NCBI RefSeq assembly: GCF_900626095.1
Contig: NZ_UYZZ01000002.1
Location: 186,001-250,000 of the forward strand
Reading direction: 5' to 3'
Length of the DNA stretch: 64,000 nt
From: Clostridium rectalis
GTDB taxonomy: Bacteria; Bacillota; Clostridia; Clostridiales; Clostridiaceae
Shown here: positions 20,888 to 31,545 of the stretch, in pieces
Layout of the letters: every line of letters starts with the position of its first letter
Numbering within the stretch: the stretch's first letter is position 1
The notes under the pieces: model-generated
What the model saw: the letters and a program-made list of their open reading frames with translations, nothing else
What the model was told of the DNA's origin: nothing
Database searches by the model: none
Program-made: the position numbers and the translations under genes

Positions 20888-23800
20888 TGATAATAACCTC
20901 CTTTGCCTTACTCATTTTAGATCTTTTTTTACAAATTAACTCTCTACTTTCTACTAAAGCCGCTAACTCCTTAATTGTTGAATTTTCAATAATATCTCTC
21001 AAAGTTATATGCTTACTAAACACTTGTTCAATTTTTCTAGATAATGATGTTGCTAAAAGTGAATGTCCTCCCAAATTAAAGAAACTATCATTTACACTAA
21101 CTTCTTTAAGATTTAAAATTTCTTTATAAATACTACATAAGGCATCTTCTTCTTTACTATTAGGTAAAATAATATTTTTATGGATTAGTTTCGGTTTTGG
21201 TAAATTTTTTTTATCAAGTTTTCCACTTTTAGTTGTTGGAAAATGACTTAAGGAAATTATCTTTGATGGCTGCATATACTCTGGTAATTTTTTAGAAATA
21301 TATGATTTTATTTTTTTTACATCAGCATCTCCAATAAAATAAGCAACTAACATATCATTATATTCTCTATAAACTACAACAACTGCTTCCTCAACATTAT
21401 TAATTTCCATAATCGTAGACCTTATTTCTTCCAATTCTATACGGAATCCTCTAATTTTAATTTGATTGTCTTCTCTTCCTAAATAAATAATATTTCCGTT
21501 ATTATCCCAATAACCTAAATCTCCAGTCTTATAAATTATGCCTTCATTAATAATTGGATTTAATATAAATGATTTTTTATTCTCTTCAGGTAAATTTATA
21601 TACCCTTTAGAAACACCCTTACCTCCTATACAAATTTCCCCTGGAACACCTATGCTACAAATTTCATTATTTGGTCCAAGAATATAAATTTTTGCATTGG
21701 CAATTGGACGACCAATTGGTATTTTTTGTGATTTATTAAAATTAGAAAAATCAAAACAAGTAGCACAAACTGTACATTCTGTAGGTCCATATAAGTTTCT
21801 CAATGTAGATAGATTTTTACCTGTAACTCTTTTATATTTTTCTATTAATTCAACATTTACACTTTCCGCTCCCAAAAATATAATTTTCAAGGAATCCAAG
21901 CTATAGTTTCCTTTAAATTTTTCTAAAGTATCAAGTAAATAACTAAAGACTGTTGGAACCATTAACATATGGGTTGTTTTTGATTTTGTAATCACTTCCA
22001 AAACTTTTATTAAATCAGCATTTTCTTCATCAGACAATAATTGTAAACAACCACCTGATTGAGTAGAAAGAAAAATTTCCCAAACTGATGCATCAAATAT
22101 ATAATTAGATTTTTGAAGTATCACACTACTTGGACCAATATTTGCATCATTCATTTGCCATTGAATTAAATTCATTAGGTTATTATGACTAACAGCTATT
22201 CCTTTAGGTTTACCAGTGGTACCTGATGTATAAATTATATAGGCCATGCTTTCACCATTTATATTAAGATTTAAATTAGACACATCCTTAGCAGAATAAA
22301 AATCTACTACTTTATATTTACAATTAAGTTCTGGATTAATGTTAGAAAGAACTACAGATACATTACAATCTTCCAACATATAATTAATTCTATCTTCTGA
22401 ATAATCTGGTAAAATAGGTAAATATGTAGCTCCCGCCTTTAAAATTGCATAAATACCAATTATCATCTCAATAGAACGATTAGTAAATAATCCAACTACT
22501 TCTCCAGAACGTACCCCTTCATCTCTTAATTTACGTGCTATTTTATTTGCTTCCTTATTTAATTCCATATAAGACATACTGAAATCCTTAAAGGAAATTG
22601 CTATTGAATAGGGTGATTTTTTAACCTGATTCTCGAAAAATTCAACAGCTGTACTATTTGTAATTTCACATTTTTCCCCTTGTACAAATTCTTTTAATAA
22701 TCTGTTTTCTTCAAATGCATTAATTCCCGTATGTTTGGAAATTTCCAAAGTTGGGTTTTCAAGTGCTTGCTTTAAGAAAGTATAGAAACTATTTGCTATT
22801 CTTTCAATTGTGCTTTTCTTAAACAAATCAATATTATAATCCCAACATAATTTATATTGACCTTGCAATTCTTTAACTGTAAGAACTAAATCAAATTTAG
22901 CAGTCTTATTTGGTAATTCCAATAATTTAAAATTGGTCGTTCCAAACTTGTAATCTTCTAAATCAAGATTTTCCATAGCTATCATTACATCAAAAATAGG
23001 ATTTTTAGAAATTGTTCTATTTACACCTAAATCCTTAACAATAGATTCAAATGGATAATATTGATTTCTATACGCGTCTAAAAAAGTATGTTGTGTCAAA
23101 TGAACTAATTCTAAGAAATTTTTTGAAGAATCAATTATTGAGTGTATCACAACTGTATTTACAAACATACCAATCATATCGGAGGTAAATGAATTATCCC
23201 TTCCAGATAGAGCTGTGCCGATAGATACATTATTATTTCTTGATAAACGTGAAACTAAAGTTTCAAGGCAAGATATAAATACAATATAAGGTGTAATTTT
23301 TTTTGTATTAGAAAAATCATTTACCTTTTTAGATATTGTGTCTTCTAATTTTAAAACTACAGTATCTCCATTAAAAGACGCCCTTTTATTTCTAGGAAAA
23401 TCTAGCATTAATTCAGAAGTTTCTTCATAATCACTCAATTTTTGATACCAGTATTCTTTTTCTCTACTCTGATCTTTACCATTAATCCATGTTGAATAAT
23501 CCTTATATTGATACTTAAGAGGTTTAATTTCACTATGGTTATATAACGTACTAAGCTCTTTTAAAAAGATTGAAACTGATCCTCCATCGAAAATAGAATG
23601 ATGAATATCGAAAAAAACATATTTGTTACCATTTATCACAGTTAAAAGATATACCCGGATTAAAGGTTCACTCTCAAGATTAAAAGGCTTCCTTAAATCT
23701 AATACATTAATTAAAAAATTTTCACAATCAACGGTTAGTTCCATCAAAGGAACTTTTACTTCTTTTTTTACCACCTGAATAAAATCTTTATTTGATACTA

Positions 23801-26800
23801 CAAAGTTTGTTCTAAATATTTCATGTCTTCTACACATAGTATCAATTGCCTCTTGTAATTTTTCTAGATTAATTTCACCATCTAGTTCAATCAAAATTGG
23901 AATATTATAAATCACTCCACTATTATCCAACTCTGTAGACATATAGATACGTTTTTGAGCTGGACTCATCTCAACTTGTACATCTTTTTTTATGTTTAAT
24001 GATTGAAAGGTATTGCTTTTACTATCCATTTTCTCAATAATATCAGCAATTTTTTCAACTGTTCTTGCCTCAAAAATATCTGAAATTAAAGGACGAACCC
24101 CCAATAATTTATCTATCTGGCTTGATAAAGACATAGCTTTTATTGAATGTCCTCCTAGTGTAAAAAAATCATCTTTTAATCCTACATTTACTTTTCCAAG
24201 TACTTTTTCAAACGCTTTTGCAACACTTTTTTGTGTAGTTGTTTTTGGTTCTACATAATTTTCATTAGATTCAATTATTGGGCTTGGTAACTTATTAGTA
24301 TCTATTTTCCCATTTTTATTTAAAGGAAATTTATCTACAACCATAATTACCTCTGGAATCATATATTCAGGAATTATTTCAAGTAACTTTGAACGGACAA
24401 ACTCTATATTATAAGTAGTATTTCCTTTTATATATGCACATAAATAATTACCGTTACTACTGTCAATCACTTTAACAAATGCATCACTTACTATATCTAA
24501 TGATTTTAAAGCATTTAATACCTCTCCAATTTCTATTCTAAACCCTCTAATTTTAACCTGTTTATCAATTCTTCCAATATATTCAATAGTTCCATTACTT
24601 AACCATCTAACTAAATCTCCTGTTCTATATATTTTTTCATTAGGTAATTCAGGATGAAGTATAAATTTCTCTTTTGTGAGTTCTTGCAATTTCATATATC
24701 CATTGGCAACACCATCTCCACCCAAACAAAGCTCTCCTAACATTCCTATTCCTTGAATTCTATTTCCTGATAAAACATATGCCCTAGTATTAGAAATGGG
24801 TTTTCCAATTGGTATATCCTGTGGAACAGGAATATGTACTTCTTGGCATAAAGCAAAAGTAGTACTCTCAGTAGGTCCATACGCATCTATAAATTTTACA
24901 TGAGGATTGTTATTAAGAAAATCAACAACTGGTTTTCTAGAAACTTTATCTCCACCAACCAATAATTGGGTTAGTCCTTCAAAAGTGTGGACATCTTCAT
25001 TAATTAATTGATTAAATAACGCCACTGTAACGAACATTGTATTAATATTATTATTTTTAATAGTACTTTTTAACTCCCCAGCATTAAGTAAAACTTCATT
25101 ACTAGGTAAGTAAACTTCACCCCCATTTAACCATGCTCCCCATATCTCAAATGTACACGCATCAAAAGATAATGAGCCAATTTGCAATGTTTTAATATTT
25201 TTAAAATCCACATAGTTTGTATTTTTAACCAATCTCACAATATTATTATGTGTAATCATTGCTCCTTTTGGATTTCCTGTAGTTCCAGAGGTATACATAA
25301 CATACGCCAGACTATCTGGTTCAGATTGAATAGTTACATTATTTAAGAAATCGTTGTTTTGTACTGAATCAAGATATATTTTATTTACAGATATATCTTC
25401 ATTAATGGAACTTATTTCTAAATCCTTATATGTCAAAAACGCAACCATATCGCTATTAGATACCATATATTCTAATCGCTCTAAAGGTTCCTTAGGATCT
25501 AATGGCAAATATGCTGCACCAGCTTTTAAAATAGCCAACAATCCTATAAGTGTTTCGTATCTTTTAACAGCAGAAATTCCAACAATATCTCCCTTATTAA
25601 CCCCTATTTCAATTAATTTACTAGCAATATTACTTGCCTTCTTATTTAAATCAGCATAAGTAATTCTTTCTTTTTTATAACTAAGAGCAACATCATTTGG
25701 TCTTTTTAAAACTACTTCATCAAATAAATCTATTACACTCTTTTTACTAGGATATTTTGTTGAGGTCTTATTATAATCAAATAAAACTTTATTCTTCTCA
25801 ATTTCAGAAATTATATTGATTTTATCCAATGAAGTTTCAATATTTTTATAAAGCAATGAAATAAGACGTATAAAATTATCACTTACCCTTTGGATTTCTG
25901 TTTCATCATACAATGAGTTATCGTATAAAAATTTAATACTGTAATTATCCTTTGAAATAATATCAATTGTTAGTGGAATACTAACAGACTCTATTGTCTC
26001 TAAAAATTTTAAGTCTAATTCATCTGCCTTCAGGTTTTCAACCTCCTCATAACTTTCAAAGGCAACAAGTGAATGAATTAAGTCCCCACCTAATAATGAT
26101 TGGTTCTGAATATCTGCTAAAGAAACTTCATCATGATTACTGCTCTGTAAATATTGTTTCTGCATATCTTCCATTAAATTGTAAACTCTTTCTTTACCTT
26201 CAAATTGAACTCTAACAGGTATTGTATTTATAAATAACCCTAAAGCCTCGTTGATTTGGGATATTTGTGAATTCCTTCCGGACACCACTCTACCAAAAAC
26301 AACATCCTTTGAATTATTGTATATTTGTAATAATATTCCCCAAGCAGTTTCAAAGAAAATATTGGGAGTAATATTTTTATTTTTACATATTGAACGAATC
26401 CTGTTACTATCTTCAAAAGACAACGTTCTGAATATTTCATTTTTCTTCTTACTCATTGATCTTTCTAAATACTCTGGCCTAATCTCAGCTTTTTTATTAT
26501 AGTCATATAAAAGACTATCCCAATATAATAAATCCTGCTCATAAGTAAAACTATTCTTCTTTCTTATCCATTCTTCAAATAAATTATTTGATTTTGTATC
26601 TTCTAATTGGATTGAAAAATCCTGTCCTGATTTTAATAAATAATAATAATAACATAAATCTCTCAATATAATAGAAGTACACCAACCATCTATAATTATG
26701 TGGTGAAAAAGTAAAATTAGTTCATAATTGTTAGTTGAACGTCTAATCAAAATAAACTTTATAAGTTTATCATTTTGTAAATCAAATATTGTTTTAGATA

Positions 26801-29800
26801 AATTAGATAAAATTGAATTATATTTTTTAGTACTCTCATAATCACCCAATAAATCAATATAATTAAAATCCGCTTTATAGTCTTTAAAAACAACTTGTCT
26901 AGGTACCGAAACATTAGAAAAAATAATTTTTGTTCTGAGAGAAGGATGTCTCTTTATTAGCAACGACAAGCTTTTTTCAAATAATTCAGGATCTATATCC
27001 TTGTTAGAAACATATTTTGATAAAATAACATAGTTCTTACTATCAGGCTTTGAAATATATTGGTATAAAATTCCTTCCTGCATTGATGTAAGAGGTATAA
27101 TAGTCTGAATAGATTGATTTTTATCATTTACATATTGATGAAAGTTATTAAACTCCTTAATTGACCAATCCATTTCCCCAACATCTGAAGGCGTAGTTAT
27201 TCTTTCTACACAATCAATACAATGATTCACTAATGCTTTTAATTCTGTCAAAAAACAGTTCTTAATTTCTTCCACAAAAGCATGATTACAATACCCCTTA
27301 TAATATTGGAAGACAAATTCCAAATGTCCTTCAACAATAGAACCATCTATAGTAATTGGTGTACCAAAACGATTTTTAGGATCTATTTCATTACCAAATT
27401 CTATTTCCTCAATATTTATAGGGAATTCTTCTTTTTTTGAATCAAATTCACCTAAATAATTGAATGTAATATCACAACTATGCTCCAACAGTTCAGAACT
27501 TCTATATGCTTTAATTACACTATATCCTATGCCTTTATTAGGTACTCTTCGCAAAGTCTCTTTAGTATTTAAAATATCCTCTTTTATAGACTTACCAATA
27601 TTAGATGCTGTTACTGGAAAAATCGTTGTAAACCATCCCACGGTTCTTTCTATAGATATTGGTATATGTAGTCTCTCACGGCCATGACCTTCCATGCACA
27701 CACTTACTGTAGTGTTGCCGGTTACTGTATTTATTGCTCTAAAAAGAGCCGTAAGCAAAATATCATTAATTTTTAAATTATATGGTTTCAGCGCCCTCTC
27801 AAATAGATTCTTTTTAAAATTTTTCGAAAGAATTAAAACCTCTTTTCCAAATCCATAATCAGCTTCTTTTTCTTTTCCTTTATAAGAAAAATTAGTATTT
27901 TCAGAAACTTTATTCCAATAATCAATTTCACTTGAAATTATATCTGTTTTACTAAATTTTTTTAAATTATTTGCCCATTCTAAAAAAGACGTAGTTTTCA
28001 TTGGAAGATCAATTGGATTTTTATTTATCAATTGCTTATATGCAGTATTTAAATCTTCTATTATTATTCTCCATGATATACCATCTACTACCAGATGATG
28101 TATAGCCAGCAAAACATAAGTAATTTTATCATGAATAAAGCACACAGTCTTAACCAAGGGTCCTTTTGTAATATCAATATTTGATTGAATATCCCTATCT
28201 ATCTTTAATATTTTCTTTTTAACTTCTTCTTTACTCATAAAAGATTCTAAATTATATACGTTAAAGTCTACTGCTGCATCTTTTATGGGTAAAACAATTT
28301 GTTTATTTCCATTGTAAGTAGCACGAAGCATATCATGATATTTTACAATATTTTGCATTGCCGTTTTAAGTGCACCTAAATTCAAATTACAGCCTTTTAA
28401 TAAAAAAGTTTGATTAAAATGTGAAGGGTTTTCTAATTGGCTAGTTAAATATTGTTTTTGTATAGGTGTTAGTGGAACTTCACCTGATATTTTATAATTA
28501 TCTCCCCTAAATTTTTCTATTTTCACTAAATGCTTTGCAATATCCCTAGGAGTTTTTTTCATCATAATTTCCTGAAAAGGTATAGTAAATCCTTTTTCTC
28601 TTAATTTTGATGCAACACATATAGCCTTAATTGAGTCTCCACCTAACTTAAAAAAGTTATCATATACACTTATTGGTGAAATCCTTAAGACATTTTCCCA
28701 TACTGAAAGGATAACTTCTTCTTTTTCTCCTTCTGCTGCAATATATTGGGTACTTTTAGCACTGTTACTTGGATTAGGCAACAGTGTTATGTCTAATTTT
28801 CCATTTATATTATAAGGAAATGAATCTATTTTTATGGAATATCTTGGTACCATATATTCCGGTATAGATTTTCTCAAATAACTTTCTAAAGACTCTACAT
28901 TTAATTCATCTTTACATATATAATAAGCACATAAGAATATATTATTGTAATCATCCTTCATTGGAACAATGGCTACTTCTTCAATTGAACTATATTTTAA
29001 ATATTTATCTCTTATTTCTTCAATTTCAACACGTTGCCCATTAATTTTAATTTGATTATCTAACCTTCCCATAAAAATAAGATTCCCATCTGAACGCCTC
29101 TTTACCAAATCTCCAGTACAATAAACTTTAGAGTCTTTACAAAAAGGATTCTCTATAAATGCAGTTTTATTTAATTCCTCATTATTTATATACCCTTTAG
29201 CAACAGCAATTCCACCAATCCACAATTCACCTACCTCATCAATATCACATAACTGATTGCTTTGTGACATTACATATACATTAATATTAGGCAAGGGCTT
29301 GCCAATAGGTATCCCCTCTTCTAAAGCCTCAAATGTTGAAAAATCATAGTATGTAGTACAAATTGAGCTCTCTGTTGGACCATATAAATTTGTGATTATT
29401 GAGAGGGATTTTTTAGTTACTTTACAAAACTTTTTAAGAAATTCAATAGTTGACGCTTCTCCTACTACATAAAGCTTTTTTAAACTTTCCCAACAATCAT
29501 CCATTTTAGATCTGCTACTATAATCTAACAGAGCTGAAAGTACAGTAGGAACCATTACCATGTGTGTAACTTTATATTTTCTAATAGCATTAAGTAACAA
29601 ACCAAAATCATTATTTTCATCCTCTGTTAATAAACGAAGTTCCACTCCCGCAAATAAAGCTAAAAAAATTTCTCCTACTGCCGCATCAAAAGAGCAGGTA
29701 GCCTTTTGTAACATTACTGAGTTTTCTGTAAAATTTGCATGTTTAGCTTTCCATTTTATAAAATTTACAATACCCATATGTTTTACCATTACACCCTTTG

Positions 29801-30338
29801 GTCTGCCGGTCGTACCAGATGTGTAAAGAATATACGCAACATCCTCTGATGACATACTAGTAATAGGGCCTATTTCACTTTGATCTTTCGTATTAATAAT
29901 TATATTTTTTAAATTAGACAAATTTGATAATAACTTCTTATTATTCTCCTCTTCAATTAGTACCATCTTTGCACCACTGTCTAAAATAATATGCTTAATT
30001 CGATTCTCAGGCAAATTAACATCAATTGGTAAAAACGAATGACCAGCCTTTAATATAGCCAAAATACTTGTAATCATATTTTCTGATCTTCCTATAAGTA
30101 CTGCAATAACTGATTTAGGAGTAAAGTTCTTTTTAGATATTTCTAAGGCAATAGCATTTGACATTATATCTATATCATAATATGAGTAACTTCTATCTTT
30201 TATTGATAATGCAACTTTATTAGGATTCTGTTTTAGTTGATTATAAAAAAAATCAATTAAAGTTTCATTATTATTTTTTTTCTTTAATTCTACAATTTTG
30301 CCATCATTAATATCTATTTTATCTACAGTATTTTTCAT
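20880..30338 (-). CDS. Nonribosomal peptide synthetase 1: A-T-E, C-A-T, C-A-T (modules 1-3)
   Basis: Initiating synthetase of 3152 residues. The reading frame is open 14 codons further upstream, but GGGGGA 7 bases before the ATG at 30338 decides the start. Residue positions below count from the longer frame. Module 1 has no condensation domain: adenylation (YTSGTTGRPKG near 187; code DAGVYVLICK, unassigned), carrier LGGDSIKA (578), epimerization (HHLVVDGISW 762, RTVGWFTTIFP 910, FNYLGEFD 975). Module 2: DCL-type condensation (PLTSMQEGILY 1096, HHIIIDGWC 1227), adenylation (1695; DAFFLGATFK, Val/Ile-like), carrier LGGHSIKA (2075). Module 3: LCL-type condensation (HHSIFDGGS 2258), adenylation (2716; DAWLFGLVCK, hydrophobic or aromatic), carrier LGGHSLLA (3101). 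The missing starter C domain argues against a lipid tail. Confidence 0.95.
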   Translation of the reverse strand: MKNTVDKIDINDGKIVELKKKNNNETLIDFFYNQLKQNPNKVALSIKDRSYSYYDIDIMSNAIALEISKKNFTPKSVIAVLIGRSENMITSILAILKAGHSFLPIDVNLPENRIKHIILDSGAKMVLIEEENNKKLLSNLSNLKNIIINTKDQSEIGPITSMSSEDVAYILYTSGTTGRPKGVMVKHMGIVNFIKWKAKHANFTENSVMLQKATCSFDAAVGEIFLALFAGVELRLLTEDENNDFGLLLNAIRKYKVTHMVMVPTVLSALLDYSSRSKMDDCWESLKKLYVVGEASTIEFLKKFCKVTKKSLSIITNLYGPTESSICTTYYDFSTFEALEEGIPIGKPLPNINVYVMSQSNQLCDIDEVGELWIGGIAVAKGYINNEELNKTAFIENPFCKDSKVYCTGDLVKRRSDGNLIFMGRLDNQIKINGQRVEIEEIRDKYLKYSSIEEVAIVPMKDDYNNIFLCAYYICKDELNVESLESYLRKSIPEYMVPRYSIKIDSFPYNINGKLDITLLPNPSNSAKSTQYIAAEGEKEEVILSVWENVLRISPISVYDNFFKLGGDSIKAICVASKLREKGFTIPFQEIMMKKTPRDIAKHLVKIEKFRGDNYKISGEVPLTPIQKQYLTSQLENPSHFNQTFLLKGCNLNLGALKTAMQNIVKYHDMLRATYNGNKQIVLPIKDAAVDFNVYNLESFMSKEEVKKKILKIDRDIQSNIDITKGPLVKTVCFIHDKITYVLLAIHHLVVDGISWRIIIEDLNTAYKQLINKNPIDLPMKTTSFLEWANNLKKFSKTDIISSEIDYWNKVSENTNFSYKGKEKEADYGFGKEVLILSKNFKKNLFERALKPYNLKINDILLTALFRAINTVTGNTTVSVCMEGHGRERLHIPISIERTVGWFTTIFPVTASNIGKSIKEDILNTKETLRRVPNKGIGYSVIKAYRSSELLEHSCDITFNYLGEFDSKKEEFPINIEEIEFGNEIDPKNRFGTPITIDGSIVEGHLEFVFQYYKGYCNHAFVEEIKNCFLTELKALVNHCIDCVERITTPSDVGEMDWSIKEFNNFHQYVNDKNQSIQTIIPLTSMQEGILYQYISKPDSKNYVILSKYVSNKDIDPELFEKSLSLLIKRHPSLRTKIIFSNVSVPRQVVFKDYKADFNYIDLLGDYESTKKYNSILSNLSKTIFDLQNDKLIKFILIRRSTNNYELILLFHHIIIDGWCTSIILRDLCYYYYLLKSGQDFSIQLEDTKSNNLFEEWIRKKNSFTYEQDLLYWDSLLYDYNKKAEIRPEYLERSMSKKKNEIFRTLSFEDSNRIRSICKNKNITPNIFFETAWGILLQIYNNSKDVVFGRVVSGRNSQISQINEALGLFINTIPVRVQFEGKERVYNLMEDMQKQYLQSSNHDEVSLADIQNQSLLGGDLIHSLVAFESYEEVENLKADELDLKFLETIESVSIPLTIDIISKDNYSIKFLYDNSLYDETEIQRVSDNFIRLISLLYKNIETSLDKINIISEIEKNKVLFDYNKTSTKYPSKKSVIDLFDEVVLKRPNDVALSYKKERITYADLNKKASNIASKLIEIGVNKGDIVGISAVKRYETLIGLLAILKAGAAYLPLDPKEPLERLEYMVSNSDMVAFLTYKDLEISSINEDISVNKIYLDSVQNNDFLNNVTIQSEPDSLAYVMYTSGTTGNPKGAMITHNNIVRLVKNTNYVDFKNIKTLQIGSLSFDACTFEIWGAWLNGGEVYLPSNEVLLNAGELKSTIKNNNINTMFVTVALFNQLINEDVHTFEGLTQLLVGGDKVSRKPVVDFLNNNPHVKFIDAYGPTESTTFALCQEVHIPVPQDIPIGKPISNTRAYVLSGNRIQGIGMLGELCLGGDGVANGYMKLQELTKEKFILHPELPNEKIYRTGDLVRWLSNGTIEYIGRIDKQVKIRGFRIEIGEVLNALKSLDIVSDAFVKVIDSSNGNYLCAYIKGNTTYNIEFVRSKLLEIIPEYMIPEVIMVVDKFPLNKNGKIDTNKLPSPIIESNENYVEPKTTTQKSVAKAFEKVLGKVNVGLKDDFFTLGGHSIKAMSLSSQIDKLLGVRPLISDIFEARTVEKIADIIEKMDSKSNTFQSLNIKKDVQVEMSPAQKRIYMSTELDNSGVIYNIPILIELDGEINLEKLQEAIDTMCRRHEIFRTNFVVSNKDFIQVVKKEVKVPLMELTVDCENFLINVLDLRKPFNLESEPLIRVYLLTVINGNKYVFFDIHHSIFDGGSVSIFLKELSTLYNHSEIKPLKYQYKDYSTWINGKDQSREKEYWYQKLSDYEETSELMLDFPRNKRASFNGDTVVLKLEDTISKKVNDFSNTKKITPYIVFISCLETLVSRLSRNNNVSIGTALSGRDNSFTSDMIGMFVNTVVIHSIIDSSKNFLELVHLTQHTFLDAYRNQYYPFESIVKDLGVNRTISKNPIFDVMIAMENLDLEDYKFGTTNFKLLELPNKTAKFDLVLTVKELQGQYKLCWDYNIDLFKKSTIERIANSFYTFLKQALENPTLEISKHTGINAFEENRLLKEFVQGEKCEITNSTAVEFFENQVKKSPYSIAISFKDFSMSYMELNKEANKIARKLRDEGVRSGEVVGLFTNRSIEMIIGIYAILKAGATYLPILPDYSEDRINYMLEDCNVSVVLSNINPELNCKYKVVDFYSAKDVSNLNLNINGESMAYIIYTSGTTGKPKGIAVSHNNLMNLIQWQMNDANIGPSSVILQKSNYIFDASVWEIFLSTQSGGCLQLLSDEENADLIKVLEVITKSKTTHMLMVPTVFSYLLDTLEKFKGNYSLDSLKIIFLGAESVNVELIEKYKRVTGKNLSTLRNLYGPTECTVCATCFDFSNFNKSQKIPIGRPIANAKIYILGPNNEICSIGVPGEICIGGKGVSKGYINLPEENKKSFILNPIINEGIIYKTGDLGYWDNNGNIIYLGREDNQIKIRGFRIELEEIRSTIMEINNVEEAVVVVYREYNDMLVAYFIGDADVKKIKSYISKKLPEYMQPSKIISLSHFPTTKSGKLDKKNLPKPKLIHKNIILPNSKEEDALCSIYKEILNLKEVSVNDSFFNLGGHSLLATSLSRKIEQVFSKHITLRDIIENSTIKELAALVESRELICKKRSKMSKAKEVIINE

Positions 30339-30634
30339 AACATTTCCCCCTTTTGTATTTATGCCATATCTTAAACGCAAAAATCTGAATTATTTAAATA
30401 ATATTTTTGATAAAATTTTATATTTCCGTGTTAGTATATATCCAATGCTCATATAAATTAATTTAATATAATTACTCATTGATTGGAATCTTATTTAAAT
30501 ATATTTTATAGCCCCAAAATACATTTAAAATTATACGCATAAACTTAATATTATGACTTTTTCTTATTGTTTATATTAGGATGAAAGAAAAAATATTATA
30601 ATTTTATAAATATCTTCATTATTACAATTATCCT
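30339..30634. other. Intergenic leader of the synthetase operon
   Basis: About 296 AT-rich bases between the BcrAB-like operon and the first synthetase gene, both on the minus strand. I see no convincing terminator after the upstream gene and no clear minus-strand promoter. The only firm signal is the GGGGGA ribosome site at 30346-30350. Read-through from the regulator/transporter operon, or a regulator-dependent promoter lacking a good -35, are both possible. Confidence 0.5.
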
Positions 30635-30850
30635 TTAAAAATAACTGTTTAGTAATTGACCTCCTTGACACAAAATAATCGCTATACCAATAATCAATAA
30701 TATATTAGAAGCTTTTCGCTTGTTAATTTTTTTATGCCTTAATATTAATCCTAAACCTATTAAACAAAAACCAATAATTATTGTGATAACCCATATATGC
30801 TGCAAATTTCCAATATCCGGAATCGAAATTACTTGTGGTATACCTGGCAT
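30635..30850 (-). CDS. Small two-helix membrane protein of the BcrAB-like operon
   Basis: 71 residues with two hydrophobic helices (about 18-38 and 47-65) separated by a basic loop HKKINKRKAS. No family recognised. Its ATG overlaps the permease stop as TAATG, so it is translationally coupled to the ABC pair and is probably an accessory subunit of that transporter or a small immunity-like membrane protein. It is the last gene of the regulator-transporter operon and lies 296 bases before the first synthetase gene. Confidence 0.75.
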   Translation of the reverse strand: MPGIPQVISIPDIGNLQHIWVITIIIGFCLIGLGLILRHKKINKRKASNILLIIGIAIILCQGGQLLNSYF

Positions 30851-31545
30851 TATAAATCCTCCTTATCCATTTTTATTATTGTAAATACTAATATAACAAT
30901 TGATATAATTGCTAATATAATGGATATAATAGGTATGGTAAGTAACCCCTGATTATTTCCTTGTGAGTTTGATATTGCCATAACTATAACCAATGAACTA
31001 ACAATTACTGAAACACTAGATTTTAACTTGATACCAACAGCTAATGGAATAAATCCTACTACAATTGTTGTGAAAATTGAAATTATATCAATCAGTTTAA
31101 TATTTAGTGTAAATGAGATTGAAGAACTGTAGATTGATATTATATAAATAACTACATTTTGAAAAAGTATTGAAATAAAATACGCAGATAGTATTAACAT
31201 GGAAACCAGTATTATTTTTGAAAGAACTAACTGGATTCGCTTATATGGAAAAGAATATAAAAGAGTGATAGTTCGTGATTCATATTCACTAACAATGATT
31301 TGAGTTATTAATACTGCTTGCCAAACTATAATTACAGCACGTAGTAGCATCATTGCTAAATCTATAGTACTAAGTGCAAAACTTGGTAACGTAGGTGCCA
31401 CTGAAGTGGGCCCCGATGATGGATTACTTAACAGCATGTAGGATGTAGAAGCCAAAAATATTACTATAATATTTGAAACAATCAGTGTAAGTAAATACTG
31501 GCTTATTTTTATCCTACGAAATTCATTTACAAATAATTTTTTCAT
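30850..31545 (-). CDS. ABC transporter permease (BcrB/ABC-2 type)
   Basis: 231-residue membrane protein with about six hydrophobic segments. A short cytoplasmic N-terminus MKKLFVNEFRRIKIS precedes the first helix, which is typical of ABC-2 permeases, and the stretch SEYESRTITLLYSFPYKRIQLVLSK is the amphipathic loop seen after helix 2 in BcrB/lantibiotic-immunity permeases (family knowledge). It overlaps the ATPase gene as ATGA, forming a two-gene transporter. Position next to the peptide-synthetase genes suggests self-protection against the product, as BcrAB does for bacitracin; this is inference. It could equally protect against a foreign peptide. Confidence 0.85.
   Translation of the reverse strand: MKKLFVNEFRRIKISQYLLTLIVSNIIVIFLASTSYMLLSNPSSGPTSVAPTLPSFALSTIDLAMMLLRAVIIVWQAVLITQIIVSEYESRTITLLYSFPYKRIQLVLSKIILVSMLILSAYFISILFQNVVIYIISIYSSSISFTLNIKLIDIISIFTTIVVGFIPLAVGIKLKSSVSVIVSSLVIVMAISNSQGNNQGLLTIPIISIILAIISIVILVFTIIKMDKEDL

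Noticed and set aside
30339-30380. Longer start for synthetase 1 at 30380
   Set aside because: No ribosome site there, while GGGGGA stands correctly before the ATG at 30338.
30520-30560. ATTATA on the plus strand as a minus-strand -10 for the synthetase operon
   Set aside because: No acceptable -35 at 16-18 bases; the match is no better than expected in such AT-rich DNA.
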